From: Dioscorea cayenensis subsp. rotundata
Lineage: Eukaryota > Streptophyta > Magnoliopsida > Dioscoreales > Dioscoreaceae
Direction of reading: 5' to 3'
Assembly (NCBI RefSeq): GCF_009730915.1
Contig: NC_052489.1
Location: 310,001 to 374,000 of the forward strand
DNA length: 64,000 nt
Shown in pieces: positions 50,027-64,000 of the stretch. The position numbers were made by a program, and so were the translations under genes. The notes under the pieces were generated by a model that did no database searches, was not told the DNA's origin, and worked only from the letters and a program-made list of their open reading frames with translations. Position 1 is the stretch's first letter. The number at the start of each line of letters is the position of its first letter.

Positions 50027-52611
50027 TTATATCATACATTGCTTTTGCTTGTAGAACTTCGTGTCAATAACCTGCTTCCCACACATGGCACAGACCCCTG
50101 TATATAATCAGGGTAAAGAGCGCATAAGTAAATCAGGAATATCAAAATTTTGTTTGCATTTTCTTGCTGTTAGTCTGTTGGTTTCTTATGAACCAATTTT
50201 GTCATCTCAGGAATGCCAGTTATCCATGAGAATTGAATGGCATAGTGGTTGGCATGACACAAATAAAGAAGAATATGATTTGGAAGCATGTAACAGAAAA
50301 AGGCACTAGTTTAAAGCATGACAACAGATAAACAAACATTATAGATTTCAGGCAACAGTTATTCAAAATAGTAATAGAAATCAGGCATCGAGTTTCTTGC
50401 CTTTTGAGTATGCACACGTATGGCAGTATTTGGCATCTTGGTGGACTTGCTGCTTGCAAATTATGCATTTAGTATTTCCATAAGGCGTCCATCTGCAAAA
50501 TAAGCAAACAGGGCATGTAAGACCAGCAAAATGGAACTTCAGTCATGGAAAGAAAGGAAGGTGCCAATTTAATCATGTATGTCACGGAAAGAAACATTCT
50601 GATCTCAAGGTGGGAATGAAAAGGGCTCCTATAATATCATATCTTGACTCAATAGAGTATTTAGAGTTCAAACAAAAAAACCCATTTCACTGAAATATGC
50701 CATCCCTGTTTTTTTGCCCAAGTGTCATCCTTCAGGCAAGGTTCATATTTGGGTGTACTATATATTTTATGTGGTGGGTATAACCATAAATAATTTTTAA
50801 ACCAAACCCTGCATTAGAAATTAGTTGTAACTTTGAATATCAAAACATAAACCCACAGCTTTAGATATAAGGGTATGCTCCTTTGACAACCATGTGATGG
50901 TGCATTTTGTAAACAAAACTTATTGACAGCAACTACTATGTTTATATAATTTTTTTCATTATAACGCTTGTTATAACAGAAGTTCAAGGCTTTAAACTGA
51001 TGGTATCATCATCAAGTTTTAATAATGATGCCTATTTAACCATCAAAAGAAATATGTGAGTGGATGGGGTGATCTAATATAGGGTTGGCTTGGGGAACTG
51101 GTAGCATGTCAAATTCCAGGGTATTAGTGATGTGATACAAAAAACGGACCCAAACTGATTCCTCTTTGGGTACAAAAATATATGCCAATACGCAATCCAA
51201 ATATATGCCCACATCCCATTGACCAAGTATAGGTCACATTAGTGATTAGCAGTTTGTACTAACAACTAATGCCACCAAGGAAAGCCCACAACTTACTAGA
51301 GCCCCACACAGTCCTATGCTAATAAAAAGGCACCAAGGGTTTAAGAAGGTGGATATGAAATCATGAAACAGCTTGCTAGCATGGGGAGTTTAACAAATAG
51401 AAAGTGATTCAGGCCCTGGTTAGATCCTTTTATGCCCATTACACAGAGGCCATCTTAAACTTATGGCCAAGCATATTAATAAGGCGTAATTAGTAACATA
51501 GATGTCGATATGCATACCAGTACATCACATACAAACTTATTAAATCATCACTTAAAAAACATGAGTTGATTTCTATCCTCAAACCCTATTTTAAGTGCAT
51601 GAGGTGAAACAAAGCAGAACAAACAAACAGCATAATGGCCTCAAGCGATCTTTTCACAAATTTTATCAAACCTGTCTTTCAGAAGGGTTTTTAGTAAGAA
51701 GTACACGAAGATTTAATTGAATAATATAAACTTTCATATAATTTACAATCTTAAATTTTCTTCAAGTGAGGCTATCCAGGTGGAAGGTCGTAGAAAAGGG
51801 AATGGTGGACCAAGAAACTATTGCACAAAACTTTGCGCAAGAATATGTCTGTGCTTTGGTTTATCAAGTCCTCTGGCCTTTGATAGATTCATAGACCAAT
51901 ATGGAAGGGAATGATTCATGTAGATAACCCCAAAGAGTTGGGACAAATTGTTGTTGTTGTTGTCATCTATGGAAAAAAATAACTTTTTGAGACTTTCTTG
52001 GGGATCTAATTGGATTGTTTTTTATTATTGTTCCTTTTAACACTCAACAACCATTCCTTTTCTATGTTTCATTACACGAGATGCTTTTCTGATGAAACAA
52101 TTACCATAAATTAGGGTTCATAGATTTCTAGATCTTCCTATATCATTAGTGCAACTCGAAATTCTAACTAAATTTCAACCTGTAAGAACAAATAAGCCAG
52201 TCAATTCATCATGAAGAGCAAAACAACGCATACAATGACACCATAAAAAAAATCATCACAAGAACCCTAGCACAATCGGCAAAAACACAATAACCACCCA
52301 AATCAAATCAAATCAAACAACAAATAAAAAACACAGAATTAAACAAAGCTAATAAGAAGTATGAAAAACAAAGAACCTCTGCTTCTTGGAGAGGAGCTTG
52401 TTCTCATTGATCTTGCGACCACCGCCTTCGGTGGTATTGCTGGCACCCTCCTTCCACTTATCGGGAACGATCACCTTTGAGAGCTTCTTCTGGCCTGCAA
52501 TACAATGAGAGATGGATCAATGGAGCAAGAAATCAAAGAATTACTGCAAATTTAGGAGGAAACGAAGCCGGAAGAGAAGGGAATTGGGAACTCACACTTG
52601 TCGCACACCAT
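50027..52611 (-). CDS. CRIPT: CRIPT (cysteine-rich PDZ-binding protein homologue)
   Basis: A small zinc-binding protein conserved across eukaryotes and linked to the minor spliceosome; the PDZ role is an animal finding. Four exons in perfect phase give 98 residues: 52596-52611, 52377-52494, 50401-50492, 50027-50097. Four CxxC pairs are visible: CDKC near the start, CIIC, CHTC and CAMC. The core KVIVPDKWKEGASNTTEGGG, NENKLLSKKQRWTPYG and QQVHQDAKYCHTCAYSKGVC is near-invariant in the family. Intron 1 is only 101 bp, after 16 coding bases. Intron 3 (50098-50400) has a GC donor, AAAG|GCAAGA, with a normal AG acceptor; no in-frame GT donor gives the conserved SKGVC junction. The C-terminus YKQKQCMI is slightly longer than the usual YKQSNV. 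Confidence 0.96.
51770..51964 (+). mobile_element. degraded 3' end of an RTE-like LINE in a CRIPT intron
   Basis: Reads GGTCGTAGAAAAGGG, then coding-like remnants of the reverse-transcriptase C-terminal tail (GRRKGNGGPRNY ... RFIDQYGRE), then GATTCATGTAGATAACCCC, AAAGAGTTGGGACAA and a TTGTTGTTGTTGTTG end. It is the same 3' tail type as the copy at 6850-7025. It is strongly 5'-truncated and inactive. Confidence 0.6.
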
Positions 52612-54562
52612 CGTGATACAGCCCTAAAAATCCAATTTTTCCCTTCAGAGAGGTTAGATAAGAATCTTTGGTTCTATGTATATATATACATATACATATA
52701 TATTGCACATATGCCCTTGTCTAATTCGGAATTTGTGAAATGCCCATTAATAACTCTGACATATAATTTATAGTTATATTCAAACATGTTAGATTTGAGA
52801 TTGGTTTATATGTTTTTTTTTTAAGGGTATGTGGTTAAAATAAAAATCATATTGAGATTTACCCTCAAGCCTGTCAAAATTTAAAATGAAAACAGTAAAA
52901 AAATAATACTTATTAAAAATGTATAACTAACAAAACATGTTGAGATTTATGTCAAAAATTAGGGGGAAGAGGATAAGAAATATGGCTTCAAACCTTGATG
53001 CTAATCCTAAAGTTGGGTTAATAGTTAGAATATTTGCATGCACTGGCCCAAGCCCAAAAAACTCACTGCACATTTTTATTTCTCTTGTCATAAAAAAAAA
53101 AAATTTACGGTGCTAAGTCATAGGCGGACCCACATGGGTGGCAGCCCCGGCTGAAGCCCGGGCTGGCCGGCCGGAAAACCTTAGAAGAACTCCATCCGAT
53201 AAGATTTAAATCTGGATTAAGGAAAGGAAGACACAGTGTGTTTATTATGAAGATTGATTTTTATTTAAACCTGGGTTGTACCAAATTTCTAGGTCCGCCA
53301 CTAGTCATAAGTCAAATTAATGCCAATTATTGTTAAGTCTATTAGTATAAGTTCTCTATGTAAAGTATTTGTATTTCATTGAGAATGCAGGTTCAACCCT
53401 CAGCTTGCATAGGATGAGGATACATGTGTTGCAGAGTTTGTGATTACGCTTCATGCATGTATATACCATGACACATGACTTGTTCATGTATTTAAAAAAC
53501 AAAAAATCAAATTAACATAACAAAGTTTAGTTGGCAACAAGGATTAAGATTTAAGCTTACCTACATTTACTATTATACAATAATATGAGTTTGAACTATT
53601 ATCTTGTTATTTATTTGTTTGTCTGATTTAACTGATTAATCATATAATGTTTTATATTGTATCTTTTCTATTTTATTAACCATATATTGTTTTTTTTTTA
53701 AATGTCTTGCAACTCCAAAATTTCTTCCTAGTTCATCATAGAAACTGTTATTATTATTGTTGCTGTAATTATCACTGTAGTGTTCAACATATATTTAATT
53801 TCTTTGAGTTAATGAGTGAGTTCCAACCTGCCTTGAGCAGAATAAAGTTTAATTATTATTAATTTTTTGACAAATTAATTAGTAAAAAATAAAAGACATA
53901 ATTTAAGAGAGCGATCTAATCACATTTATACAGAGGTGGCTCAAAAAAGAGTATGAAAACAAAATATAACTTTTTGATGAATTAAGTGTACTTTAATTCA
54001 TCAAAATCCAGCCCACTGTACATGGAAGTGTTATGTAATTATGTTCAAGGATAAAAGTACGTACAAGGTACATCATGAAGTAAATAAAATTTAGTTAATT
54101 TTAACAAAGTTGAGTATAATTTAATCAAATTCCAACATGAGAATGGTATTATATTGTTATACAAAAAAAAGGTTGATGTTCTTTCATAATTACATTACCC
54201 TTTTGGCAGAGAGTGGAAAAATAGATGATGCTTCCAAGTGACAAAAGAAACTAGTGCGTTACATGATTCCTCCACTACTTTTCTCTTTACTTATTAAGGA
54301 CTCATGGTTAATTTTTTCATATAGACCCTTGTGAACTGACTCAACTTAACTACAGTAATTATATAACAATTTCAAACATATGAATTTATAAAAATATATA
54401 TATGTAATATTTGTTATTTATAATTGTAATTCACATGGACCACTCCAATCACTTGAAACACAAGATTTTGTCTGTGTATATAATATATATATATATATAT
54501 TCCATTGTACAAAAGATTTCTTATTTTTACAAAAAAATCTTACTAGTACAATTGATTATAAT
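52612..54562. other. AT-rich intergenic DNA
   Basis: No exon seen apart from the CRIPT 5' flank. Contains the small inverted-repeat element at 53123-53303 and (TA)n near 54483-54501. Confidence 0.55.
53117..53309. mobile_element. short element with GGCGGACC inverted ends
   Basis: A segment of about 180 bp begins GGCGGACC (53123-53130) and ends GGTCCGCC (53292-53299) followed by ACTA. GTCATA occurs directly before it (53117-53122) and directly after it (53304-53309). The interior is GC-rich (GCCCCGGCTGAAGCCCGGGC) in an AT-rich setting. This looks like a small non-autonomous DNA transposon; the exact ends and the superfamily are unsure. Confidence 0.5.
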
Positions 54563-54824
54563 AAAACAGATTAACAAAGAAGCCAACGACATTTGGGTCT
54601 ATTGGTACACGGGTTGTCGATAGAGCTCTCACCGAGTGATGAGAGTTCGATTCTCGGCTGAGGGCACATTTCTGGGAGTTGTAAATAGTAGTTATGTATG
54701 GGTGGTTCCAGCTACCACGTGAGCGCGGCCCCATCTCCATTTATTCCACCGAGACTTGTGACGTCCCTGGGTCTTTAGTGGGTCGTCCCGCTCCTTTTCC
54801 AAAAAAAAACAGATTAACAAAGAA
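54563..54824 (+). mobile_element. tRNA-derived SINE with 19-bp target duplication
   Basis: The body is about 54582-54805. AAAACAGATTAACAAAGAA occurs at 54563-54581 and again, identical, at 54806-54824 after an A-rich tail. The head has a tRNA-like region: a possible box A around TTGGTACACGGG and a box B GAGTTCGATTCTC, the spacing expected of an internal RNA polymerase III promoter. The remainder, ending GTCCCGCTCCTTTTCC before the A run, is unrelated to tRNA. Both the poly(A) and the identical duplication mark LINE-mediated retroposition and a fairly young insertion. No protein is encoded. Confidence 0.85.
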
Positions 54825-55247
54825 AGAAATGCATAAAAATCACCTGATATTTGAATTCAGTCCTTGTTTTAGATCTAGACCCCTATATATATATATATAT
54901 ATATAAAAGGTTAAAAATTAATTAATAAAATACAGATGCAAGTTTTTCAATCCCCCATAAGAAACTAAGAAAGTCCAACTCCACTTGACTTTTTATGCAT
55001 TCAATTACTAAAATAGCATCATCAGATCAGACTGTCACAAAACCATGCTCTAAAATAATTAAAATGAACACAAGAAGTTAAAAGTAATAAATAAACAACC
55101 ACCATGGCCATATGTCACAATGTGAGTGCATCTGCATCTATTCATTCAAACCTTATCTCTTCTCCTCTCTTTGCCTTTATTTAAAGAACCCAAGGGTGCT
55201 TCACTAGAAAGCACACATTATTTCTACTGCTTCTCTTTCAAAGATCA

Positions 55248-56823
<1,576 letters not shown>

Positions 56824-59800
56824 ACATTTTAATCATGTTCACATTTTGCATTTGCGCATATGTTGGTAATAAGTACTGATGTCATGCTCTGTGTTTTTGG
56901 CGTTGGTATTGGTACTCATGTTGCTTTGCTTTTCCTATTGTCATTTTGTTGTTGCTGTTGGTTTAATTGGGTTCCTTTTTTTTTTTTTGGCTATGTTTAT
57001 GATGTAGTTGATGCTCTTCTTTGTTGTGTAAATTTAATAAGAATGGAGAAGAGTTTATATTTAGAAATTTGGTGTTATATATATAGGGCAAGTTTGCTGA
57101 GAATGTTCATAGTTATATAAGATCTTTCTAATGAACCATTGAATTTTCATCCAATAGCCAGATTCTGTAAGGAATATTGTTACTGTTTTTAATAACAATA
57201 GTATATTAAAAATTTGGTGTATTATATTTTAATTTAAATCATTGACCAACAACACAATACTATAAATATTAATTAACTTTAATTATTTTATTAATCAGTC
57301 TTATCTCTCTCCAATTTAATTACTGTGCTCAATTATAAACATATGCAATTTATATTTTTTCATATATATACATGATATAGCTAAGATGAATTAGTGTGCA
57401 ATATCACATGTATCATATCCATAATTGTAGAGGCAGATACTTTAATAGAAAAACTTAAAAATAATTTAGTGTATTACATCATATCACTAATGACAAAAGG
57501 GATGTGGAGTGACAAGGACTAGTGATGAAGTGTCGGTGGAGCACCCGTATAGAATTGAAATGGGTAAACACTACTGACACTATTAAGTAATGGGAGCAAT
57601 TCAAGAAACATTGATTAGTGATCACTAATGAATTCATATTTAAGAATGGTTCTTTTTTGAATTCCAATTCTGTACTTTCTGTTGAAAGTAAAGAGTGGTA
57701 GAGAAGGAAGTATCAATTCAATTGTGTGTGGGTGGGGTAGAGTTATCACATGTCTTGTCCATTTGAATCCAATCAATAAAACAAAGTGGCACAAACATTG
57801 ATAAAGAGTTTGAAAATGAGTTATTATCCTCATGGACCACCACCACCACCTGCATGTATTGAATAAGAACAACTCACAGATATGTTCATGAGAACATTTA
57901 ACAAGGTTTTTTTTTTCTCTCACATGACAATCTCATTTGTTTTTAAAGTGAATTTATAGCATATTTTATATATATATATATATTATACTATAATTATGCA
58001 CATCAACACAATTGTTTTCTAATAAACCACCAAACACACACATTTTATTATTATACTTTATTCATATATTACAAAAAATCAAACTTTTATCTGCACATGC
58101 AAGTTCTACACAATTGTTTTCTAATAAACCACCAAACACACACATTTTATTATTATACTTTATTCATATTTTACAATAAATCAAACTTTTATCTTCACAT
58201 GCAGGTTAAATGCTTTAATTATAAAAAAAAATTTATAAAATTGACAAATGACAAAATAAAAAAGAAACTAGTAGAGAAGTTTACTGGTTACAATGACTTG
58301 ACTGACATTCTAAGAATAAACCCCCTATCATGCAATCCTGAAGAAAAAAACTAGAGTTATTCTTCAGACAGAACTCAGGACCTCTCAATCACAAACACTA
58401 ATAATTACCAATGAGCTAGCTATGGTTCCTTAACCATTCAATTAGTATTTCACAATTCTACTTTGTTAGTTAACAAAGTTCATAAATGCAAGAATTTTAG
58501 TTTCAACATGCTCATGATCATATATTTTTCATAGAAAAAGTTATGCATAAGAACAAGAGTGATTATGCTTATATAAATAATATTGATATGAATTAAAAAA
58601 AAACATGAATATGAATTATTAATAGGCTTGGGAGGTATCAGGTAGGGTTGAATGGGAACCATTGAAATTGCCTGCTTCCATGTCACTATACATTTGGGCT
58701 CTGTCGGTGGAGATCAAATGTTTTTTTATGGTTACCATTGCAATGCGAGCAAATGACATTAACAAGTTGATTTCCATTTTAACTTCATAAAAAGACACAA
58801 AATTATTAAATCACTTCAATTAAATGAGTGAAGTGAAGGACATCCAATAAAATTGGAACCCATAGAGATATGATTTAAAATATTAAAATTTAATTAAAAA
58901 TTTAAATTTATTTTAATTCAATAATTATAAAAAATTTGAGTTTTATCCAATACTTATATATTATTAAGTAGATATATAATCTAATCCCTTGGTGTTTGAA
59001 GGAATAAATTTAAATATTTCTTATTATGTTTCATTTTTATTTATATTAAAAATAATATTAATAATTAAAAAAATTTGATTTCATTTATTTGTTTGTATAA
59101 TAAATATCAATGAGATTTTTAAAAATTAAGGTATGAAAATATTTTCAAAAATAGAAAAATTATTTAATTATGACATTATAGTGTTCATTGTATGACTCCT
59201 CAAAAACTTCAAAATTTAAAACCGAGATCTATTGGCTAATTAAAATCAAAACTTGAAGTCGAATTAAGATTAAAATTTTCAAATTATTTCTTATTGTTTG
59301 TGTAGAAGTCGTGACTTAAGAATCAATTTAGTTTTTAGTTGTATGTGTGAGACTAGCGAGAGCATTGATCGATGGTTAGTAAATTATCATTTTTAAAATA
59401 ATGAAATATTTTATTTATTTATTTTTAATTTTTTTCCATTTAAATCTTTGTATCATTTTTTTATTATTGTAATATTGCTTTTGATTTTATTATGGGTTTA
59501 ATTATTTTGAGATTTTTTTTTCTTTTTCAGTTTTTTAAAGAGATTCTTCTATTAATTTCACTTGATATTGTATTTTTATATAAAAAAATAATTTATAAAC
59601 TTTATAAAACAAGTAAAAAAATTTATATTTGAAATAATTTTTAATTATAAGAATAAAAAAAAAAAATTTATAAGCGTCTACAAGTTTTTGTACAAGGTAT
59701 GTAAGAAATTTCATACAAGAAATGAAAGTAATTATGTGGGTTTGCAGGGGTATATTCATAAAAATAAAAAATAAAAAATAAAAAAAAGGGAAAAATTGCA

Positions 59801-59860
59801 AAAGTACACATAGAAGTGTCCTGAGAAGCAAGGATCGGGTGCATCCCTTTTCTTGCCAAA
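56824..59860. other. AT-rich intergenic DNA
   Basis: Apart from the peroxidase 3' flank and the tandem duplication at 58006-58207 I see no gene or recognisable element. Low-complexity A/T runs dominate 58850-59650. Confidence 0.6.
58006..58207. repeat. tandem duplication, 102-bp period, two copies
   Basis: ACACAATTGTTTTCTAATAA starts at 58006 and again at 58108. The copies stay nearly identical through CACATGCA(A/G)GTT, with only about four differences, so the duplication is recent. Confidence 0.9.
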
Positions 59861-61051
59861 AAAAGGCGAGTAGTTCTCCAAACTTTTTCTACGAATCTAA
59901 CCCAATTCTCCTGCCATCTTGCTTCAGATCTCTCTTCTGAGTTCCTTTGTAAGTAGTTTAACATCCATCTTTTGTTTATCTTGATGATTGTTATCTATTT
60001 CCATTGCTGCTGTTTGAATTTTTGTTTGTGGTATTGGTTCTGTTTGAAAATTTTGATCTTTATAGTGGAATTGTTTTCAATTAGGGTTGAATTCTTATTC
60101 ATTGATGTTCTTCTTTAGTATCTGATTCTGTTTGAGAAATTTCTAGTTTGGAATCCTGCTATTGAGAAGTTCAGATTTGTCATTGGGGTTTGAATCCTAG
60201 ATTTGTTTATCTTGAGGTCAGTGTTCTTGGTTTTTGGATTTATTTTTTTTTAAATTTTTTGTTCTTAGATAGGTATATATATCTATATATATATATATAT
60301 ATATGTTTTTGGCCTGCATGCCCTATACCATAAGGTTGTGTTTGGAAACTTGAACTTGATTAGTCATGGATTGGCAATGAATCTGGTTGAAATGTATTAA
60401 CATGGAATGAACTGGAGTGGCAAGTCTCCAGAAAGGATGGAATATATAACTTGGATTGGCTATTTGCAGTTTGGTTTTTGTCGTTTTCGATTGCTAAAAT
60501 TATAATGCAACTGATGGAAAGATCCCTGACAACTTGACGTGTCAAGTCTGGACTGGTTTAGATGGAGATTTCCCTTTTGTTGCTCATTATTCCAATTTAT
60601 TTTTGTACAATTATGTGTACATGTTAATTCATATGATCAGCTTACTTGATTAAGTGAGGGAACCTGTCTAGTTTCATCCATATGTACCATGGTAATAATT
60701 AGAAGCAGTTTAGGTTGTAAATTTCCCTTCAAAGAATCAAAAGGTTTGAACAAGCTGAAGTTATCATCGACATTGAAATATGACCAAATGAATTTATACT
60801 TGTCTCATATTCTGTGTGTGTGTGTGCGCTCGCCCGCATGCCAGCGTACTTGTGTATATGTATGTATGTTGTCTTTTGGATTTTGGTTGATTTCTTTTGA
60901 CATGTTCAATGTCATCCATATTTTTGGTGATGGGCAATTGTGTTTAAGGTAGATCAATTTCCATCTTCTCCCAAGGTTGAATATTGTGGCTCTTAAAAGA
61001 TTCAGTAGCACTTTTTTTTTTGTGTTTGTGTCCAGGTGGCTGACTGATAGG

Positions 61052-63466
61052 ATGGAGGGTATCATTGTTAGGAGGGTAATACCCTCAGACAACAGCTGCC
61101 TCTTCAATGCTGTTGGGTAAGAATCAGACAGAGTCACTTCCCCTTACTAAATCAATTTTGCTGGGTGTAATACCTTATCTCATTTTTTATGTTGCAGCTA
61201 TGTGATGGAACATGACAAACACAAAGCTCAAGAGCTGAGACAGGTTTGTCTATGTTTCTTGTGTTTAAATTGCATGCACCTGTTTGATTAACTTTTTCAA
61301 GCTGTAATCTTTATTTCAAATTAGGTTGTTGACTTGCGTGTTTCATTTTTTCACTGCTTCATTAACTTTGAAAGTGGATTCTGTTTTTCCATAGCTGTGA
61401 TTCAATGCATGTAGATCCAAAACTTCAATTTATTTTGTTTCCTGTATGCATACATAATATTTATTTTCTTATGAAATTGAAACAATGCATAATCTTAAGT
61501 AGAGCTAAAGGTTTGAAGACTTTCTCAGTAAACAGTAGAAGAAAATATTGATGCTTCTAGAATCAAGCAGGGATTATATCTGTTGAATTTATAAAAGTGG
61601 AGTATTAGCTCCAAGATAATACAAAAGAATGAAGATTCTTGTTTTTTGTTGTTCCGTACTGTGCTATGAGGATATGCAAATATTAATCGCATTAGTTGAC
61701 AGCACTTTGAAAATTCACATAAAATTTGAGAATGCATTAGGTTTTCCATTTCTAATGATCTGGTCTTTCAACTTTCTTCAACATTGAAAATAGTAACTTT
61801 TCCTAACGCTTCTTTCTGTCAATCTTCGATAGCCCCAATGATTTTCTTTCTCAATAGAATAAAAATTGTTGATATCACAACCACAAAAACCATCATGCAC
61901 TTTTTGTCGCATTCTACTTCCTTTTGTTGGAAAATCCACCGTTTTGTCATTTGTACTTGATATGAGCGGCACCTTGATTTCCTCCATTTATTGCAGGTAA
62001 TAGCTCTTACTTGATATTTCTCCTCCGCTTGATAGTGATGTCTATTATTGACACCAGTGATGGATGCTTATAGCTTATTTGATATCCAAAGCAAATTTCA
62101 TATTTATGCTGTGAATATGAACTTTTAGTCAAACAGAATTTCGCAAAGATAGCATTATCTTTAGATGTGAACTTTTAGAATAACTTTCATTTATTTTGCA
62201 AACATTTATAGCAAAATTTATTGGGTTTCTATTGGTTAAATTATTTTCTATTTGTGGCTTGGTGATCCTCTCTATCTCATTATACCAATATTTCTCTTTA
62301 TCCTCTTAAAAGATATATATTGTGGGAAAGTTCTTTAGTAAGCACGATTTGATTTGGGTAATCTTATTTTTGATTTTCTCAAATGGATAGATATGATATC
62401 TGCATATGAACTTGCGTTTACTCACATAATCAGCTATACGATTCTCCGCCATGATCACGATCACTGTTACTCTAATACTATATAAACTGCATTGAAGAAG
62501 CTGGCATTTTGTTATTTTAGCTGTAAAGACATTTGTTTTGTGAAATTTTTATATTGTTGCATAAGCATTGTGATATTAATTTGTGGGCTATTGCTAGTGT
62601 TAGAATATTGAAACATAAGTTTTTTTTTATCTTTGAAGGTAATTGCTGCAGCAGTGGGAAGCGATCCTGAAAAATATATTGAAGCATTTCTTGGAAAACC
62701 GAATGAAGAATACTGTGCTTGGATTCTGGATTCTGATAAGTGGGGAGGTAAGCTCAGTTTTCTGAACTATATTATTAGATATTGGCAATCCTCCCTTCTT
62801 GTAGTATGCTGTGGTCCAACTTGTATAGAGCAGTTCAAGTAGAAAGCAGATACGGGCTCATAATCTCATAGCAAGCATGTTTAGTTCCATAACATCTTTT
62901 GATAGTTAACTGACTACATCTGTGTTGCATTTATGGATGTAATATCCACAAGTGGTGCTTATGTAACTACCTGTCCTTATTTAAAAGGTGCGATTGAGCT
63001 TTCAATACTATCAGAATATTATGGGCGAGAAATTGCAGCATATGACATACAAAACAATGCGTTGTGATTTGTATGGTCAGGTAAAAATGGATTTCAGTTT
63101 ATCTCTCTTATTTTGTTGATGCTCTTCTTTGAAATATCTTGAATGTCATGTTCATTGAACTGTTGAACAGGAAAAGAAGTACACAGAAAGGGTCATGCTC
63201 TTATATGATGGTCTGCATTATGATGCTTTTAGCTGTATGTTCACCCTGACTTCTTGGTTCTTATTTTTCACATTTTTTTATTCTCTGATGATCAAATGAT
63301 ATCAAAAAAACTTCTTTTCTTTAATAACGAAATCCATTTTTTATGTAATTTAGATTTCTCCATTTGATGGGGCACCAGAAGAGTTTGATCAAACAATTTT
63401 CTGTGTCAATGGTTCAATTCGAACTGTTGAAAGCCAAGCTCTGAAACTTGTTCAGGAAGAAAACAG
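61052..63466 (+). CDS. OTU1/YOD1-type deubiquitinase, 5' part
   Basis: OTU cysteine proteases of the OTU1/YOD1 group remove ubiquitin from clients of p97/CDC48, for example in ER-associated degradation. Six exons are visible: 61052-61116, 61198-61243, 62639-62747, 62988-63080, 63171-63234, 63354-63466. A 5' UTR intron runs about 59949-61035. The protein starts MEGIIVRRVIPSDNSCLFNAVGYV: Asp and Cys of DNSC are the catalytic cysteine region. YDGLHYDA carries the catalytic His, and WGGAIELSILSEYYGREIAAYDI is typical. Plant members are expected to end in a C2H2 zinc finger; that exon is beyond the window. An extra A in CAAAACAATG (near 63055) and an extra T in GCTTTTAGC (near 63229) shift the frame; without them exon junctions read QTMRCDLYGQ and DALA-ISPFDGAPEEFDQ as in the family. 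Assembly error is likely. Confidence 0.9.
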
Positions 63467-64000
63467 GTAAGAGTTTTATATGCCAGTCCTGATCTAGAAA
63501 TAGCTAACCCTGCCATGTTTTGTAATATGGAGTAAATTTAAAAAGATCCTACTACCTGTTGTCTACTGTACTCTCGCACTTGTGTTGTGAGGATGCACAC
63601 TAGTATTGAGTGAAAGCATATGCGTGCATAAGATTAAAGTTATGAATTATTTTTGAAATTCTTATTCAACTTATGCCAGCAGTGAAGAATTCCTTAAATT
63701 CTGATGCTCCACATGAACTAAAGGAACAATGTGTTATTGCTCTTTTGAACTCTAGTGAATGGTAACTGGATTATCTGAGACAAATTCAATAATTAGTCCT
63801 CTTAGTGTCACTGGTTTGCTAATATTCTTTGATTACAATGTTGGAAAGGGCCGCCTACAGATGAAGTTAAACAACAACACACAAGAATTATTCAAATTTT
63901 CATTTTGGCGTATGAAAGTAAATTAATTTTGTTATCTTGGGAATTGCAACTCTGTTTTGCATCTGAAATAATCCTCCTAATTGTGGTTTAGTTTGGAGTC
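63467..64000. other. intron of the OTU gene up to the window edge
   Basis: Begins with a GTAAGA donor. No following exon of the OTU gene is recognisable before 64000. Confidence 0.6.

Noticed and set aside
54600-54680. A possible tRNA gene
   Set aside because: The box-B-like sequence belongs to a SINE head; I could not fold a full cloverleaf, and the segment sits within a retroposon with target duplication.

Overview
The window is nuclear DNA of a flowering plant. It holds a nuclear gene for chloroplast ATP synthase gamma, a class III peroxidase, a CC-type glutaredoxin, a pentatricopeptide (PPR) gene and many AT-rich GT-AG introns. GC-rich single-exon or few-exon genes set in AT-rich surroundings would suit a monocot, but I cannot name the species.

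Layout. 1-3267: AT-rich DNA with one CC-type glutaredoxin (+). 3268-4267: a run of exactly 1000 N, an assembly gap. 4866-11607: the 5' third or less of a BEACH-domain protein B gene (-), whose 3' part is lost at the gap. 12.2-15.7 kb: intergenic DNA with a hAT-type MITE, G/C-rich hairpins and a second insertion candidate. 15.76-17.02 kb: chloroplast ATP synthase gamma (-). 18.69-23.15 kb: DNA primase small subunit (-), with paired E2F sites upstream. 24.83-33.98 kb: aconitase (+), 20 exons. 34.94-39.15 kb: chaperonin CCT epsilon (-). 39.86-44.86 kb: an RNI/LRR-like protein (+), divergent from CCT epsilon. 46.42-46.84 kb: a CAPRICE-type single-repeat R3-MYB (+). 47.34-49.29 kb: an intronless PPR gene (-). 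50.03-52.61 kb: CRIPT (-) with a GC-AG intron. 54.56-54.82 kb: a tRNA-derived SINE with intact target duplication. 55.25-56.82 kb: a class III peroxidase (+). 61.05-63.47 kb and beyond: an OTU1/YOD1-type deubiquitinase (+), cut by the window edge.

The genes are unrelated neighbours with housekeeping or developmental roles. I see no operon-like or clustered pathway and no previously undescribed system. The strongest cross-cutting signal is technical. Five conserved genes (ATP synthase gamma, aconitase, CCT epsilon, PPR, OTU) have single-base indels, nearly all in short homopolymers, while primase, CRIPT, peroxidase, the R3-MYB and the RNI-like gene read cleanly. Together with the 1000-N gap this points to residual assembly error more than to gene death. 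The most informative biology is the twin E2F sites at primase, the non-canonical glutaredoxin active site, the altered bHLH-binding motif of the R3-MYB, the GC-AG intron of CRIPT, and several young-looking insertions with readable target-site duplications.
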